Shown: positions 48,969-56,449 of the stretch, in pieces
How positions within the stretch are numbered: position 1 is the first letter of the stretch
Layout: every line of letters starts with the position of its first letter
Assembly (NCBI GenBank): GCA_023423065.1
Contig: JAFAGC010000060.1
Coordinates: 7,861 to 71,860 of the forward strand
DNA: 64,000 nt
DNA from: Pseudomonadota bacterium
Lineage (GTDB): Bacteria > Pseudomonadota > Gammaproteobacteria > Steroidobacterales > Steroidobacteraceae
Reading direction: 5' to 3'
Program-made: the position numbers and the translations under genes
The notes under the pieces: generated by a model
Told to the model about the DNA's origin: nothing
What the model saw: the letters and a program-made list of their open reading frames with translations, nothing else
Databases searched by the model: none

Positions 48969-49763
48969 TCAGATCGACTTCTGGACGGCGATCGACGGCG
49001 CACCCTCGAGCCCGTTGGCGTTCACGGCGCTGACGGCGAAGTACCAGACGCCGCTTTCGAGCGAATCGATCGTGTACGAGGTCGCGTTCGGGTCTTCGAT
49101 GTAGACGCTGTTGTCGAGCTCGTCGGCGGTGCGGCCGTACGAAATGCGATAGCCGGCCAGATCGTCGAGCGGCGAGCCGTCCATCTTCGACGGCGGCGCT
49201 ACCCACTGCACGGAGGCGCCACCGGCGACGGGAGAGCCCGCGTCGGCGACCACGATCGTGAACGGCGCGATCGACGCCTGCAGCGAACCGTCGGCGACGG
49301 TCACCGTGATCGCTTCGTGGGAGCCGATGTCGCTCGCCGTGGGCGTGCCCGAGATGCGGCCGGTGGCCGGATCGAGCGTGGCCCAGGGCGGCAGGTTCGC
49401 GGCCGTATACGTCAGCGGGTCGCCGTCCGCGTCTTGCGCGATCGGCTGGAACTGATAGAGCGCGCCGACGATGGCCGTCGTGCCCGCGGTGCCCGTGATC
49501 GTGGGCGCGGAGTTGCCGGCCGAAGGCGGTCCGGGATCCGGAGTCGGCGTCGTGCCGGGATCCGGAGTCGGATCGGGGGTCGGCTGCGGCGTCGGAGTCG
49601 GAGTCGGCGACGGTGTTTCAGCCGGCGCCGATGCGGGGGGCGGATTGCTCGCGGAGCCGCCGTCACTGCCGGCGCTGCCACCGCCACCACCGCAGCCGTA
49701 GCTGAACACGATGACCGCGGTGGGTAGGAGCGCTCTTACGAAATTGCGCGCATTGACTTGCAT
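48969..49763 (-). CDS. Ig-like/fibronectin-type lipoprotein with Pro-Thr linker
   Basis: 264 residues. The signal peptide ends at a lipobox-like FSYGC (Cys24), followed by GGGGG and a long Pro/Thr/Asp linker (ETPSPTPTPTPQPTPDP onward, to about residue 85). Then a putative-Ig (He_PIG) cadherin-like domain (QPIAQDADGDPLTYTAANLP, PWATLDPATGRISGTPTASD) and a fibronectin-III-like domain (DLAGYRISYGRTADELDNSV, YTIDSLESGVWYFAVSAVNA). Such surface lipoproteins bind carbohydrate or scaffold enzymes. It lies 44 bases before the pectate-lyase-like gene, with which it probably works and is co-transcribed. Confidence 0.8.
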   Translation of the reverse strand: MQVNARNFVRALLPTAVIVFSYGCGGGGGSAGSDGGSASNPPPASAPAETPSPTPTPTPQPTPDPTPDPGTTPTPDPGPPSAGNSAPTITGTAGTTAIVGALYQFQPIAQDADGDPLTYTAANLPPWATLDPATGRISGTPTASDIGSHEAITVTVADGSLQASIAPFTIVVADAGSPVAGGASVQWVAPPSKMDGSPLDDLAGYRISYGRTADELDNSVYIEDPNATSYTIDSLESGVWYFAVSAVNANGLEGAPSIAVQKSI

Positions 49764-49842
49764 CTGTCGGAATCCTCCGTCGCTGCCCGTCCTGGACAGG
49801 AGGCGATTTAGGACTCCGCGTGCAAATGTTTCAGCGCGTTGG

Positions 49843-49875
49843 AAAAAAAATGCCTGCAGACTCCCTCGTCTGCAG
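49843..49875 (-). terminator. Intrinsic terminator or attenuator in the leader of the lipoprotein gene
   Basis: On the minus strand CTGCAGAC and GTCTGCAG (49868-49875 and 49854-49861) form an 8-bp stem with a 6-base loop, followed by GCA and eight T residues. The lipoprotein start is about 80 bases further on. It may end the transcript of the gene at 50076 or regulate read-through into 49763. Confidence 0.65.
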
Positions 49876-49972
49876 ATCGCGACAATCGAATTAATTCAAA
49901 TGGTTACACCGCGTGAGCGGTACCGGGCCCCCAGAAGAAATGTGAAATGGCCCAGCGTCCGTCGCGGTGTCG

Positions 49973-50068
49973 GACGGTGCCAGGCACGGAAAATCCGGGA
50001 GAAGCGTCGGTCAGGACCGTCGGCAGGCCAAGCGCCCTTCTCCCGGATTTTCCGTGCCTGGCACCGTC
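49973..50068. repeat. Long perfect inverted repeat, copy A
   Basis: Arms of 32 bases (49973-50004, starting GACGGTGCCAGGCACGGAAA, and 50037-50068) are exact reverse complements around a 32-base loop. The arm itself contains the palindrome GTGCCAGGCAC. Related to copy B at 50597-50703. It lies 7 bases after the stop of the minus-strand gene at 50076. Confidence 0.93.
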
Positions 50069-50075
50069 TTCGTCT

Positions 50076-50561
50076 TCAGCCCCCCGAGGGCGCGATGCAC
50101 TTGAGCGTGCCCGTGTACTTCTGCTCGACCATCGTGCGCAGCGACTCGCACATCGCGGCGCCCTCCTCGTCGGTCAGCCCGTAGACGACGACGCGGCCAT
50201 CGCGCTCGGTGGAAGTGCCCGCGGTGGCGCTCAGGTAGGCAGACGGAATGGGCCGATCTTCGAACAGCCGCGCGTAGCGCGGCGCGAGCTGGTCGCGGCA
50301 GACGGGTTCCTGCAGCTTGCACGACTCGCAGTTCTCGAGCGCCGCCTCCCAGTCCACCCGCACGCGGGCTTCGCAGTCCACCTGGCTACTGGCGCGGGTG
50401 AACACCGCCATCTCGAGCTCCCGGTCGTCGAAGACCGCGGTGGCGCGCATCTCGCCGTATATCGGCGATTCGATGACGAGCGGAGGAGCACTCTCGCTGT
50501 TCTGCTTGTACACGACGTAGCAGACGATCACGAACGCGATCGTCGACAAAAGAGATTTCAT
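50076..50561 (-). CDS. Small exported or membrane-anchored hypothetical protein
   Basis: 161 residues; GGGAGG precedes the ATG at 50561. N-terminal hydrophobic segment (LLSTIAFVIVCYVVYK) acts as a signal anchor; the rest is outside the cytosol. Five further cysteines (VDCEARV, ENCESCKLQEPVCRD, AAMCESLR, TLKCIAPSGG: six counting both in ENCESC) suggest disulfides. Not recognised. The gene is bracketed by two copies of a long inverted repeat and sits between algD and the lipoprotein gene, so it may be a later insertion into the EPS locus. Confidence 0.7.
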   Translation of the reverse strand: MKSLLSTIAFVIVCYVVYKQNSESAPPLVIESPIYGEMRATAVFDDRELEMAVFTRASSQVDCEARVRVDWEAALENCESCKLQEPVCRDQLAPRYARLFEDRPIPSAYLSATAGTSTERDGRVVVYGLTDEEGAAMCESLRTMVEQKYTGTLKCIAPSGG

Positions 50562-50596
50562 CGGACCTCCCTGGACCGGGAGCGATGATAGCGTTG

Positions 50597-50703
50597 GAAG
50601 ACGGTGCCTGGCACGGAAAACCCGGGAGAATCGGGGAGACCGTCACACCCGGTGCATGCCTCCCGCCGCTTCTCCCGGGTTTTCCGTGCCAGGCACCGTC
50701 TTC
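50597..50703. repeat. Long perfect inverted repeat, copy B
   Basis: Arms of 34 bases (50597-50630, starting GAAGACGGTGCCTGGCACGG, and 50670-50703) are exact reverse complements around a 39-base loop. The arms match copy A at all but two of 31 shared positions, while the loops differ. It begins 3 bases after the algD stop codon on the minus strand and ends before the start of the gene at 50561. Confidence 0.93.
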
Positions 50704-50706
50704 AAA

Positions 50707-52155
50707 CTACCAGCAGATGCCCTCGTACCCGCCGCGCAGGTCCGCGCGGTTCGGCAGGTTCACGAAATCGAGCACGATCTGGTCCTCGCGCACGCGCGCG
50801 GCCAATGCCTCGTTGAGCGCGGGTTGCTGCAGCCCGACGAGGATGACCTGGGACGGATCGATCATGTCGCCGATGTTCGCGCGCAGCAGCGTCGCGAGGT
50901 GCGGTATGTGCGACTCGATGTAGCTGCGGTTCGCGCCGAGCAGGCGCGACATGTGCACCTCGGGATCGTAGATGCGCAGCTCGCAGCCCTCGCCTATCAA
51001 CTGCTTGGCGACGAGCACGAGCGGACTCTCGCGCAGGTCGTCGGTGCCGGTCTTGAACGACAGGCCCAGCATGCCGATGCGCGGGCGGCCGAGCTCGAGG
51101 ATCTGCGCAACCGCGTGTTCGATGTGCACGCGGTTGCTCGGCAGCAGGCTCGAAAGCATCGGCACTTCGATGTCGTGCCGCTTCGCTATCGTGGTGAGCG
51201 CCCGGAGGTCTTTCGGCAGGCACGATCCACCGAACGCGAAGCCCGGCTTCAGGTACGCCGGCGAGATGTTGAGCTGCGTATCGGCGCACACCAGCCGCAT
51301 CACCTCGTGCGGGTCGATGTCGAGCGCCTGCGAGATGCGGCCGATCTCGTTCGCGAACGTGATCTTGAGCGCATGGAAGGCATTGCAGCTCATCTTGAGC
51401 GCCTCGGCCACGCGCACGTCGGTGACGAGGAAGCGCACCGGCAGGTGCGCGAACACCTCGCGCACGGCCTCGTTCGCCGCCTCGCAGGTGCCGCCGACGA
51501 TCGTGTAGGGCGGATGATCGTAGTCGCGGATCGAGGATCCCTCGCGCAGGAACTCGGGCTGGAAACACAGGCCGAAGTCGCGTCCCGACTTCTTCCCGCT
51601 CGACTGTTCGAGCAGCGGCTCTATCTTCTCCTCGGTCGTTCCCGGCTGCACCGTCGAGCGGATCACGATCGTGTGGAAGTCGCGCTTTTCACGCAGCGCC
51701 TTTCCCATCTGCTCGGTCAGCCGCAGGATCGCCGTGAGATTCTGGCTGCCGTTCGCCGCCGACGGCGTCCCGACGCAGACGAACGACAGATCCGTGTCGG
51801 CGATCGCGCGCGCCGCGTCGTCGGTCACCGAGACCCGGCCCGAATCGACCACGTCGCGCATGAGCTCCTGGATTCCCTCCTCGAGGATCGGCGACTTGCG
51901 GGCGCGGATCAGGTCGAGTTTCGTCGGGTCGATGTCGCACCCGACGACCTTGTGCCCGTCGCGCGCCAGGCAGGCCAGCGATATGGCCCCGACGTAGCCG
52001 AGGCCGAACACGCTGATGCGTTTGGGTTTCACCACCCGCGGACGAGACTCGAGTTCGTCGATCTCGACTTCACCGGCGGCGCCGTCGATGAACGGCGCCG
52101 CGCCGCGGGCGGAGATTTCCGGCGAGCCCGTCGCCGCGCCGTCAGTAGTAAGCAC
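50707..52155 (-). CDS. algD: GDP-mannose 6-dehydrogenase-type nucleotide-sugar dehydrogenase
   Basis: 482 residues from a GTG at 52155 that overlaps the kinase gene by 14 bases. After a non-conserved leader of about 45 residues, the Rossmann start KRISVFGLGYVGAISLACLA, then SFVCVGTPSAANGSQNLTAI, the catalytic segment FAFGGSCLPKDLRALT (Cys nucleophile) and MLGLSFKTGTDDLRESPLVL. The end GGYEGICW matches AlgD rather than typical UDP-glucose dehydrogenases. It would oxidise GDP-mannose twice to GDP-mannuronate, giving the polymer a uronic acid; UDP-glucose as substrate is less likely but not excluded. No other alginate genes (alg8, alg44) are present, so the polymer is not classic alginate. Confidence 0.88.
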   Translation of the reverse strand: MLTTDGAATGSPEISARGAAPFIDGAAGEVEIDELESRPRVVKPKRISVFGLGYVGAISLACLARDGHKVVGCDIDPTKLDLIRARKSPILEEGIQELMRDVVDSGRVSVTDDAARAIADTDLSFVCVGTPSAANGSQNLTAILRLTEQMGKALREKRDFHTIVIRSTVQPGTTEEKIEPLLEQSSGKKSGRDFGLCFQPEFLREGSSIRDYDHPPYTIVGGTCEAANEAVREVFAHLPVRFLVTDVRVAEALKMSCNAFHALKITFANEIGRISQALDIDPHEVMRLVCADTQLNISPAYLKPGFAFGGSCLPKDLRALTTIAKRHDIEVPMLSSLLPSNRVHIEHAVAQILELGRPRIGMLGLSFKTGTDDLRESPLVLVAKQLIGEGCELRIYDPEVHMSRLLGANRSYIESHIPHLATLLRANIGDMIDPSQVILVGLQQPALNEALAARVREDQIVLDFVNLPNRADLRGGYEGICW

Positions 52156-52996
52156 TTTCGTTGCGTTCCTTGGAGCGGTTGAGCGCCACGCCGAGCAGGT
52201 TCATCTCGGCGAGGATCTCCTTCGCGCCGCGCAACATGGCGCGGCCGCTCTTCCCCTCGGATACCACGAGCAGCAGCGAATCGAACTGCGGCGCGAACGC
52301 GAGCACGTCGTCCGAGGCGAGCAGCGGCGGCATGTCGAATATCACGATGCGGCGCGGCACCTCGCGCTCGAGCGCCGCGGTGAACTCCGACATGCGCGGA
52401 CTGTTCAAGAACTCGGACGAATGCTGGAACGCGCGCGCGTTCGGGATGACGCCGAGCCGCTCGGACTGCAGGTTGTAGACCACCTCGTCGAGCTCGGCCT
52501 TGCCGAGCAGGTAGTCCGACAGGCCTTTCTCGAAGCTCATGCCGAGGTAGTTAGCCACCTGCGGCCGCTGCAGATCGAGATCGACCAGGAATACCCAGGT
52601 GTTCACGTCCTGCGAGAGCGCGAGCGCGAGATTGATCGCGGTCAGCGTCTTGCCCTCGCCCACGGACATGCCCGACACCGCGATCGAGCTCCACTTGTGC
52701 ATGTCGAGCCGCCGCAGCACGCGCGTGCGCAGGATCTTGAAGGCACGCAACGCCGCCGTATCCGAGACGGCGGGCAGCACGCACTGCCGCTCCATCGCGC
52801 GTGCGTCGACGCTCGCGGTACGGAAGCGGCGCGCCTGCTGAACCTCGGCGGGCTGCGCGCTCATGCGCCTCGGACGCTGGCGCAGGTTCGCCGATTCGAT
52901 CGCGTTCGGGCGTTCGGATCCGGGTATCTGTCGCTCCGCGACGGGCGCACTGCCGGTGAAATTGCGGCGGATGGCGTCTTCGATCGGTGTACCCAT
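52142..52996 (-). CDS. Polysaccharide-associated tyrosine autokinase (CpsD/CapB/PEP-CTERM type)
   Basis: 284 residues from the ATG at 52996. After a variable N-terminus (about 1-75), the BY-kinase core: Walker A SGMSVGEGKTLTAINLA, Walker A' TWVFLVDLDLQRPQVA and Walker B RRIVIFDMPPLL. The C-terminus ends NESAYY, a short tyrosine cluster for autophosphorylation. It works with the chain-length protein encoded just upstream to control polymer length and export. The two are separate proteins, unlike the fused Wzc of E. coli. Similar to kinases of XrtA/PEP-CTERM EPS loci. Confidence 0.88.
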   Translation of the reverse strand: MGTPIEDAIRRNFTGSAPVAERQIPGSERPNAIESANLRQRPRRMSAQPAEVQQARRFRTASVDARAMERQCVLPAVSDTAALRAFKILRTRVLRRLDMHKWSSIAVSGMSVGEGKTLTAINLALALSQDVNTWVFLVDLDLQRPQVANYLGMSFEKGLSDYLLGKAELDEVVYNLQSERLGVIPNARAFQHSSEFLNSPRMSEFTAALEREVPRRIVIFDMPPLLASDDVLAFAPQFDSLLLVVSEGKSGRAMLRGAKEILAEMNLLGVALNRSKERNESAYY

Positions 52997-53028
52997 GGTG
53001 ATCTCGCTGTTTGGGCCTTGGGGAAATC

Positions 53029-54678
53029 TCAAATGAAATTCTTTATCGCGTTGAACACGATCCACACGCCGACGACTCCGCTCGCGCTGGCCGCGGCGAA
53101 GCGCCACGCGCTCTTGCGCCGCGAGCGCGAATTGCGGATGGTGGGAATCGCCACGAGCGGCGACACGTTCAGGAGGTCGCGCACGTCGCGCGCTCCACGC
53201 ACCTTCGGATCGAGCGCCTCGGCCGCGACCGTGAACGTGAGTCCGAGCGCCAGCGCCGCGACGAGACCGATCAGCAGGATCGCGAGTCTCTGCGGCTTGC
53301 TCGGCAGGCTCGGCAACATCGGCGACTGGATCAGCCGGAATTCGTCCGCGCGGCCTCCGACGATGGCAGCTTCACTGACCTCGGCGTCCATCTGCCGGTT
53401 GAGCAGCTGTTCGTACTTCTCGCGCGCGATCGCGAGATCGCGCGTCGCATTCGCATACTCGCGCTCGACCTGCGGCGCCGCCGTCACGTTGCGCTCGATT
53501 CCCGCCAGCTTGGCGCGCAGCGCCGCGCTCTGCGCGCCGAGGCTCGCCAGCTGGCTGTCGATCGCGTTGATCTGCGTGCGCAGCTGCATGCCCACCGGCG
53601 TGCCATCGGAGATGTTCACGTCCGCACGCTCGCCGCTCGCGATGCGCGCCTCGAGCGTCTCGATCTCGCGCATCAGTCTGCGGATGTCGGGATGCTCCTC
53701 GCCGTATCGCTGGCGCGATTCGGTGAGGGTGGCCCGCTTGGCATTGAGTTGCGAACGCAGGCTGCTGCCCGCACTCGTGCTGGTGCCGAACTTCAGGCTG
53801 TCGATCTGGCGCCGCAGCGCGACCATGTCCGGGTGGCTCTCGTCGTACGTCGACTGCATGCGCGCGTACTGCTCCTCGAGCTGGCGCACGCTGCCCGCGT
53901 TCGGTCCCTGCGCGCGTGCCGTTTCGAGCTGCGCGGCGAGGAACACGCGTTCCTGGCGCAGCGCCCGCTGCTGCACCTCGATCTGCTGCAGCTGGCTCTC
54001 CACGCGATCCATCATCGACATGTTGACTTCGGTGAGCTCGGGCAGCTGGCCGTAGTTGGCGCGCTTGAACTCGGCGAGCTTGGCTTCGAGCGAGGCCACG
54101 TGCGTGCGCAACCGCTCGGATTCCTTGGCGTAGAACTCCGCGGCGCTCGACGCGCGGCCCTGGCGCTGGCGCCGGTGCTCGGCGAGGAACGCCGCGACGA
54201 GCCATTGCGCGCCCTTCTGCGCCTTCTCCGGCACCTGGTTGTCGTACGACAGCGTGAACGCGTCGACGATCTCCCGCTCGCGGCCCGTGCGCGGATCGAG
54301 GATGGGCGTCGTCACGATCTGAACGTTGATGTCGCGCCGGATCCGCTTGAGCGCGGCCGCCTCGTTCTCCTCGAACGCCGGATCGAGATTGTGCTCCGCC
54401 TGCAGCTTTCGCAGGTTCGTGTCGGTCAGCACGATGCCCTTGAGGTTCTGCACGTACTGGTCGGCGTAACTCGACCCCGCGCTGGTGCCGGCGAGCGACT
54501 GCGCGCTCGATGGCTCATCGATCTCGACCAGCGCCGAGGAGGTGTAGATGTCGGGCAGCGTCAGCGCCAGGAGCACGGCGAGCACGGCGATCGGAATCGC
54601 GATGCCGAGCAGCAACGCGCGCCGCCGCGCGATCGCATGCAGATAGTCGGAAAATTCTGGAGGGGCCGGCGAATTCAT
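53029..54678 (-). CDS. Wzz/GNVR-type polysaccharide chain-length determinant
   Basis: 549 residues from the ATG at 54678 (GAGGAA upstream); a TTG at 54693 overlapping the previous stop is the alternative. N-terminal membrane segment (LLLGIAIPIAVLAVLLALTL), a large periplasmic part with long coiled coils (LRTHVASLEAKLAEFKRANY, VESQLQQIEVQQRALRQERV), GNVR-like region near RDLAIAREKYEQLLNRQMDA, and a second membrane segment (LAILLIGLVAALALGLTFTV) with a further hydrophobic stretch at the C-terminus. It sets polymer length with the tyrosine kinase and couples to the outer-membrane exporter. Longer than Wzz, like the PEP-CTERM chain-length family. Confidence 0.9.
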   Translation of the reverse strand: MNSPAPPEFSDYLHAIARRRALLLGIAIPIAVLAVLLALTLPDIYTSSALVEIDEPSSAQSLAGTSAGSSYADQYVQNLKGIVLTDTNLRKLQAEHNLDPAFEENEAAALKRIRRDINVQIVTTPILDPRTGREREIVDAFTLSYDNQVPEKAQKGAQWLVAAFLAEHRRQRQGRASSAAEFYAKESERLRTHVASLEAKLAEFKRANYGQLPELTEVNMSMMDRVESQLQQIEVQQRALRQERVFLAAQLETARAQGPNAGSVRQLEEQYARMQSTYDESHPDMVALRRQIDSLKFGTSTSAGSSLRSQLNAKRATLTESRQRYGEEHPDIRRLMREIETLEARIASGERADVNISDGTPVGMQLRTQINAIDSQLASLGAQSAALRAKLAGIERNVTAAPQVEREYANATRDLAIAREKYEQLLNRQMDAEVSEAAIVGGRADEFRLIQSPMLPSLPSKPQRLAILLIGLVAALALGLTFTVAAEALDPKVRGARDVRDLLNVSPLVAIPTIRNSRSRRKSAWRFAAASASGVVGVWIVFNAIKNFI

Positions 54679-54689
54679 GCACTCGTTCC

Positions 54690-55892
54690 TCAACGTCTTT
54701 TTTGTATTGGTTGCCAGATGACCGACGCCATGGCGCCGCTGGACGTGGCGTCATCGATTCCGTCCTCGAATTCCTGCCACGTGTAGTCGATTCCGACACG
54801 CAGCGTGAATTCTTCCTGCCAGCGCCACTGCAGGCCGAGGTCGCCAGTTGCGTAGGTGCGCGCCTGATAGATCGCGTCCGGGTCCACGCTGTCGTCGTAG
54901 GTGCCGCGCACGCCCATGACGAGCGCCAGGCGCGGCGTCATGTCGCGGGTCCAGCGCAGGCGAAGCTGATCGCGCGAGATCACGAGCCCCGCGTTCGAGG
55001 GCCCGATGCTGCGCGACAGGTCGATGAACATGTCGTTGCGGCCGCGCTGAAAGCTCACGCCGGCGCCCGCCACCCAGGAGATGTCGTTTCCGCCGTCGAT
55101 GAACTCGAGCTGCTCGGCGCCCACCCTGAAATAGGTGCGCGTGTCCGCCGCGCTGCGCGTGTCCCACTGGAGCTGCAGGCCGATAGTCGTGGTCGACTCG
55201 TCGAGATCCGTCTCGTAGCGGCCGCCGCGCGCGCGCAGCGTCCACGAACTGCGCTCGGTGTTGCGGAACACCAGCCCCGCGGCCGCGCCGTAGGTGTTGT
55301 AGTCGACCTGGGCGCCGGCAATCTCGCGATCGAAGCTCACGTCGCTCGCCGCGACTTCGAACTGCAGTTCGCGGCGCGGCGACAACTCGAACGTGACCGA
55401 AGGCTGCAATTGCAGCCGGGTACGGCGGTTCGCGACCAGCACGCGCCCGGCGTCGCCGAAATCCGGCTCGCCGAGATCGCCATCCACGTCTGCGCCGGGT
55501 TGCTCGCTGTTGATGATGTCCTGTTGGGAAAAATCGCCGCGCACACGGGTATTCGCGCGCTGGCCGGTGTAACGCCAGTCGAGCAGCGTGAAATAGTCCG
55601 TGGCGTCCAGGTCCTTCTGGTTCGGAAAGTAGGTGGAACGCACGCGCGGCGTGATGCTGAAATCGTTGGCCTGCGTGAGCGCCCGGATCTCGAGCGCGAC
55701 GTCGGCGAGCGGACCCTGCACGTCGAGCTCCGTTCCGGGGATTGTGAGGCGGTAGTTGTCGTCGTACATGTACCCGGCCTCGACGGTCGGGTTGAACTCC
55801 CAGGCCGCGGCGAACACGGCCTGGCCGAGCGTCGCGGCGGCGAGCGTCGCGCCGGCCAGGACGGGCCAACCACCTGCGTGCCGCGCGCGCAT
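54690..55892 (-). CDS. Outer-membrane beta-barrel of the EPS locus
   Basis: 400 residues from the ATG at 55892. Signal peptide VLAGATLAAATLGQAVFAAA. The rest alternates beta strands with aromatic girdles: FNPTVEAGYMYDDNYRL, DFSITPRVRSTYF, LDWRYTGQRANTRVRGDFSQ, WTLRARGGRYETDLDESTTT, FTLRVGIDYTWQEFEDG. It matches the large uncharacterised barrels of XrtA/PEP-CTERM EPS clusters (TIGR03016-like). The likely role is outer-membrane passage or modification of the polymer, next to the Wza-like protein. The C-terminus (VIWQPIQKRR) ends in basic residues rather than Phe, which is unusual. Confidence 0.8.
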   Translation of the reverse strand: MRARHAGGWPVLAGATLAAATLGQAVFAAAWEFNPTVEAGYMYDDNYRLTIPGTELDVQGPLADVALEIRALTQANDFSITPRVRSTYFPNQKDLDATDYFTLLDWRYTGQRANTRVRGDFSQQDIINSEQPGADVDGDLGEPDFGDAGRVLVANRRTRLQLQPSVTFELSPRRELQFEVAASDVSFDREIAGAQVDYNTYGAAAGLVFRNTERSSWTLRARGGRYETDLDESTTTIGLQLQWDTRSAADTRTYFRVGAEQLEFIDGGNDISWVAGAGVSFQRGRNDMFIDLSRSIGPSNAGLVISRDQLRLRWTRDMTPRLALVMGVRGTYDDSVDPDAIYQARTYATGDLGLQWRWQEEFTLRVGIDYTWQEFEDGIDDATSSGAMASVIWQPIQKRR

Positions 55893-55894
55893 TC

Positions 55895-56449
55895 TCAAGG
55901 CACCACCACGACGTCGCCGGCCTGCAGATCGATGTTCTGATCCATGCGGCGGCCTTTGACCACGTCGTTGTAACGGAATGGAATGGACTGCTTGCCGTTG
56001 GTCGTTCGGCGCAACACGACGATGTCGCCGAGCGAGGCGAATGGCGTGGTGCCTCCGGCCATCGACAGCGCCTGCATGACGTCGACGCTGGGATTCATGA
56101 TGAACTCGCCCGGCCGGTTGACCTGACCGATCACGTAGATCTTGTTGCCGCGGATCTCCTGGATCGACACGGTCACGACCGGGTCGGAGATGTAGCGCGC
56201 GAGCCGCTGGCTCAGCGTCTTGGTCAGATCGGCCACGGTCTTGCCCTTGGCATCCACCTCGCCGACCAGCGGGAACGAGAATGCGCCGTCGGGACGCACC
56301 AGCGCGGGACGTTGCAGGTCCGGCTCCTTCCACACGCTGATCGACAACATGTCGCCGGGCTTCACCGTGTAGTTCGGGTCCTGCGCCATCGCCTGGGTCG
56401 CCGCGGCCAGCGCCACGACGATGAAGCACGCGATCAGGAATTTCTTCAT
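55895..56449 (-). CDS. Wza-like polysaccharide export protein
   Basis: 184 residues; ATG at 56449 overlaps the previous stop. Signal peptide FLIACFIVVALAAATQAMA. Poly_export domain (YTVKPGDMLSISVWKEPDLQ, PDGAFSFPLVGEVDAKGKTV) and an SLBB domain (KIYVIGQVNRPGEFIMNPSV, DVMQALSMAGGTTPFA). It is short compared with Wza (about 380), lacking the C-terminal part that spans the outer membrane, as in PEP-CTERM-locus export proteins. No lipobox is visible in the signal peptide, another difference from Wza. The barrel encoded next may supply the outer-membrane pore. Confidence 0.9.
   Translation of the reverse strand: MKKFLIACFIVVALAAATQAMAQDPNYTVKPGDMLSISVWKEPDLQRPALVRPDGAFSFPLVGEVDAKGKTVADLTKTLSQRLARYISDPVVTVSIQEIRGNKIYVIGQVNRPGEFIMNPSVDVMQALSMAGGTTPFASLGDIVVLRRTTNGKQSIPFRYNDVVKGRRMDQNIDLQAGDVVVVP

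Larger units (their letters stand above)
49764..50075. other. 312-base leader region of the Ig-like lipoprotein gene
   Basis: Contains a hairpin with T-tract (49843-49875), an AT-rich stretch near 49885-49905 and the large inverted repeat at 49973-50068. No gene was found here. Confidence 0.6.

Noticed and set aside
50707..52155. Marker of a classic alginate biosynthesis operon
   Set aside because: Only the algD-type gene is present; the pathway around it is Wzy-type, without alg8, alg44 or algE homologues in the window.
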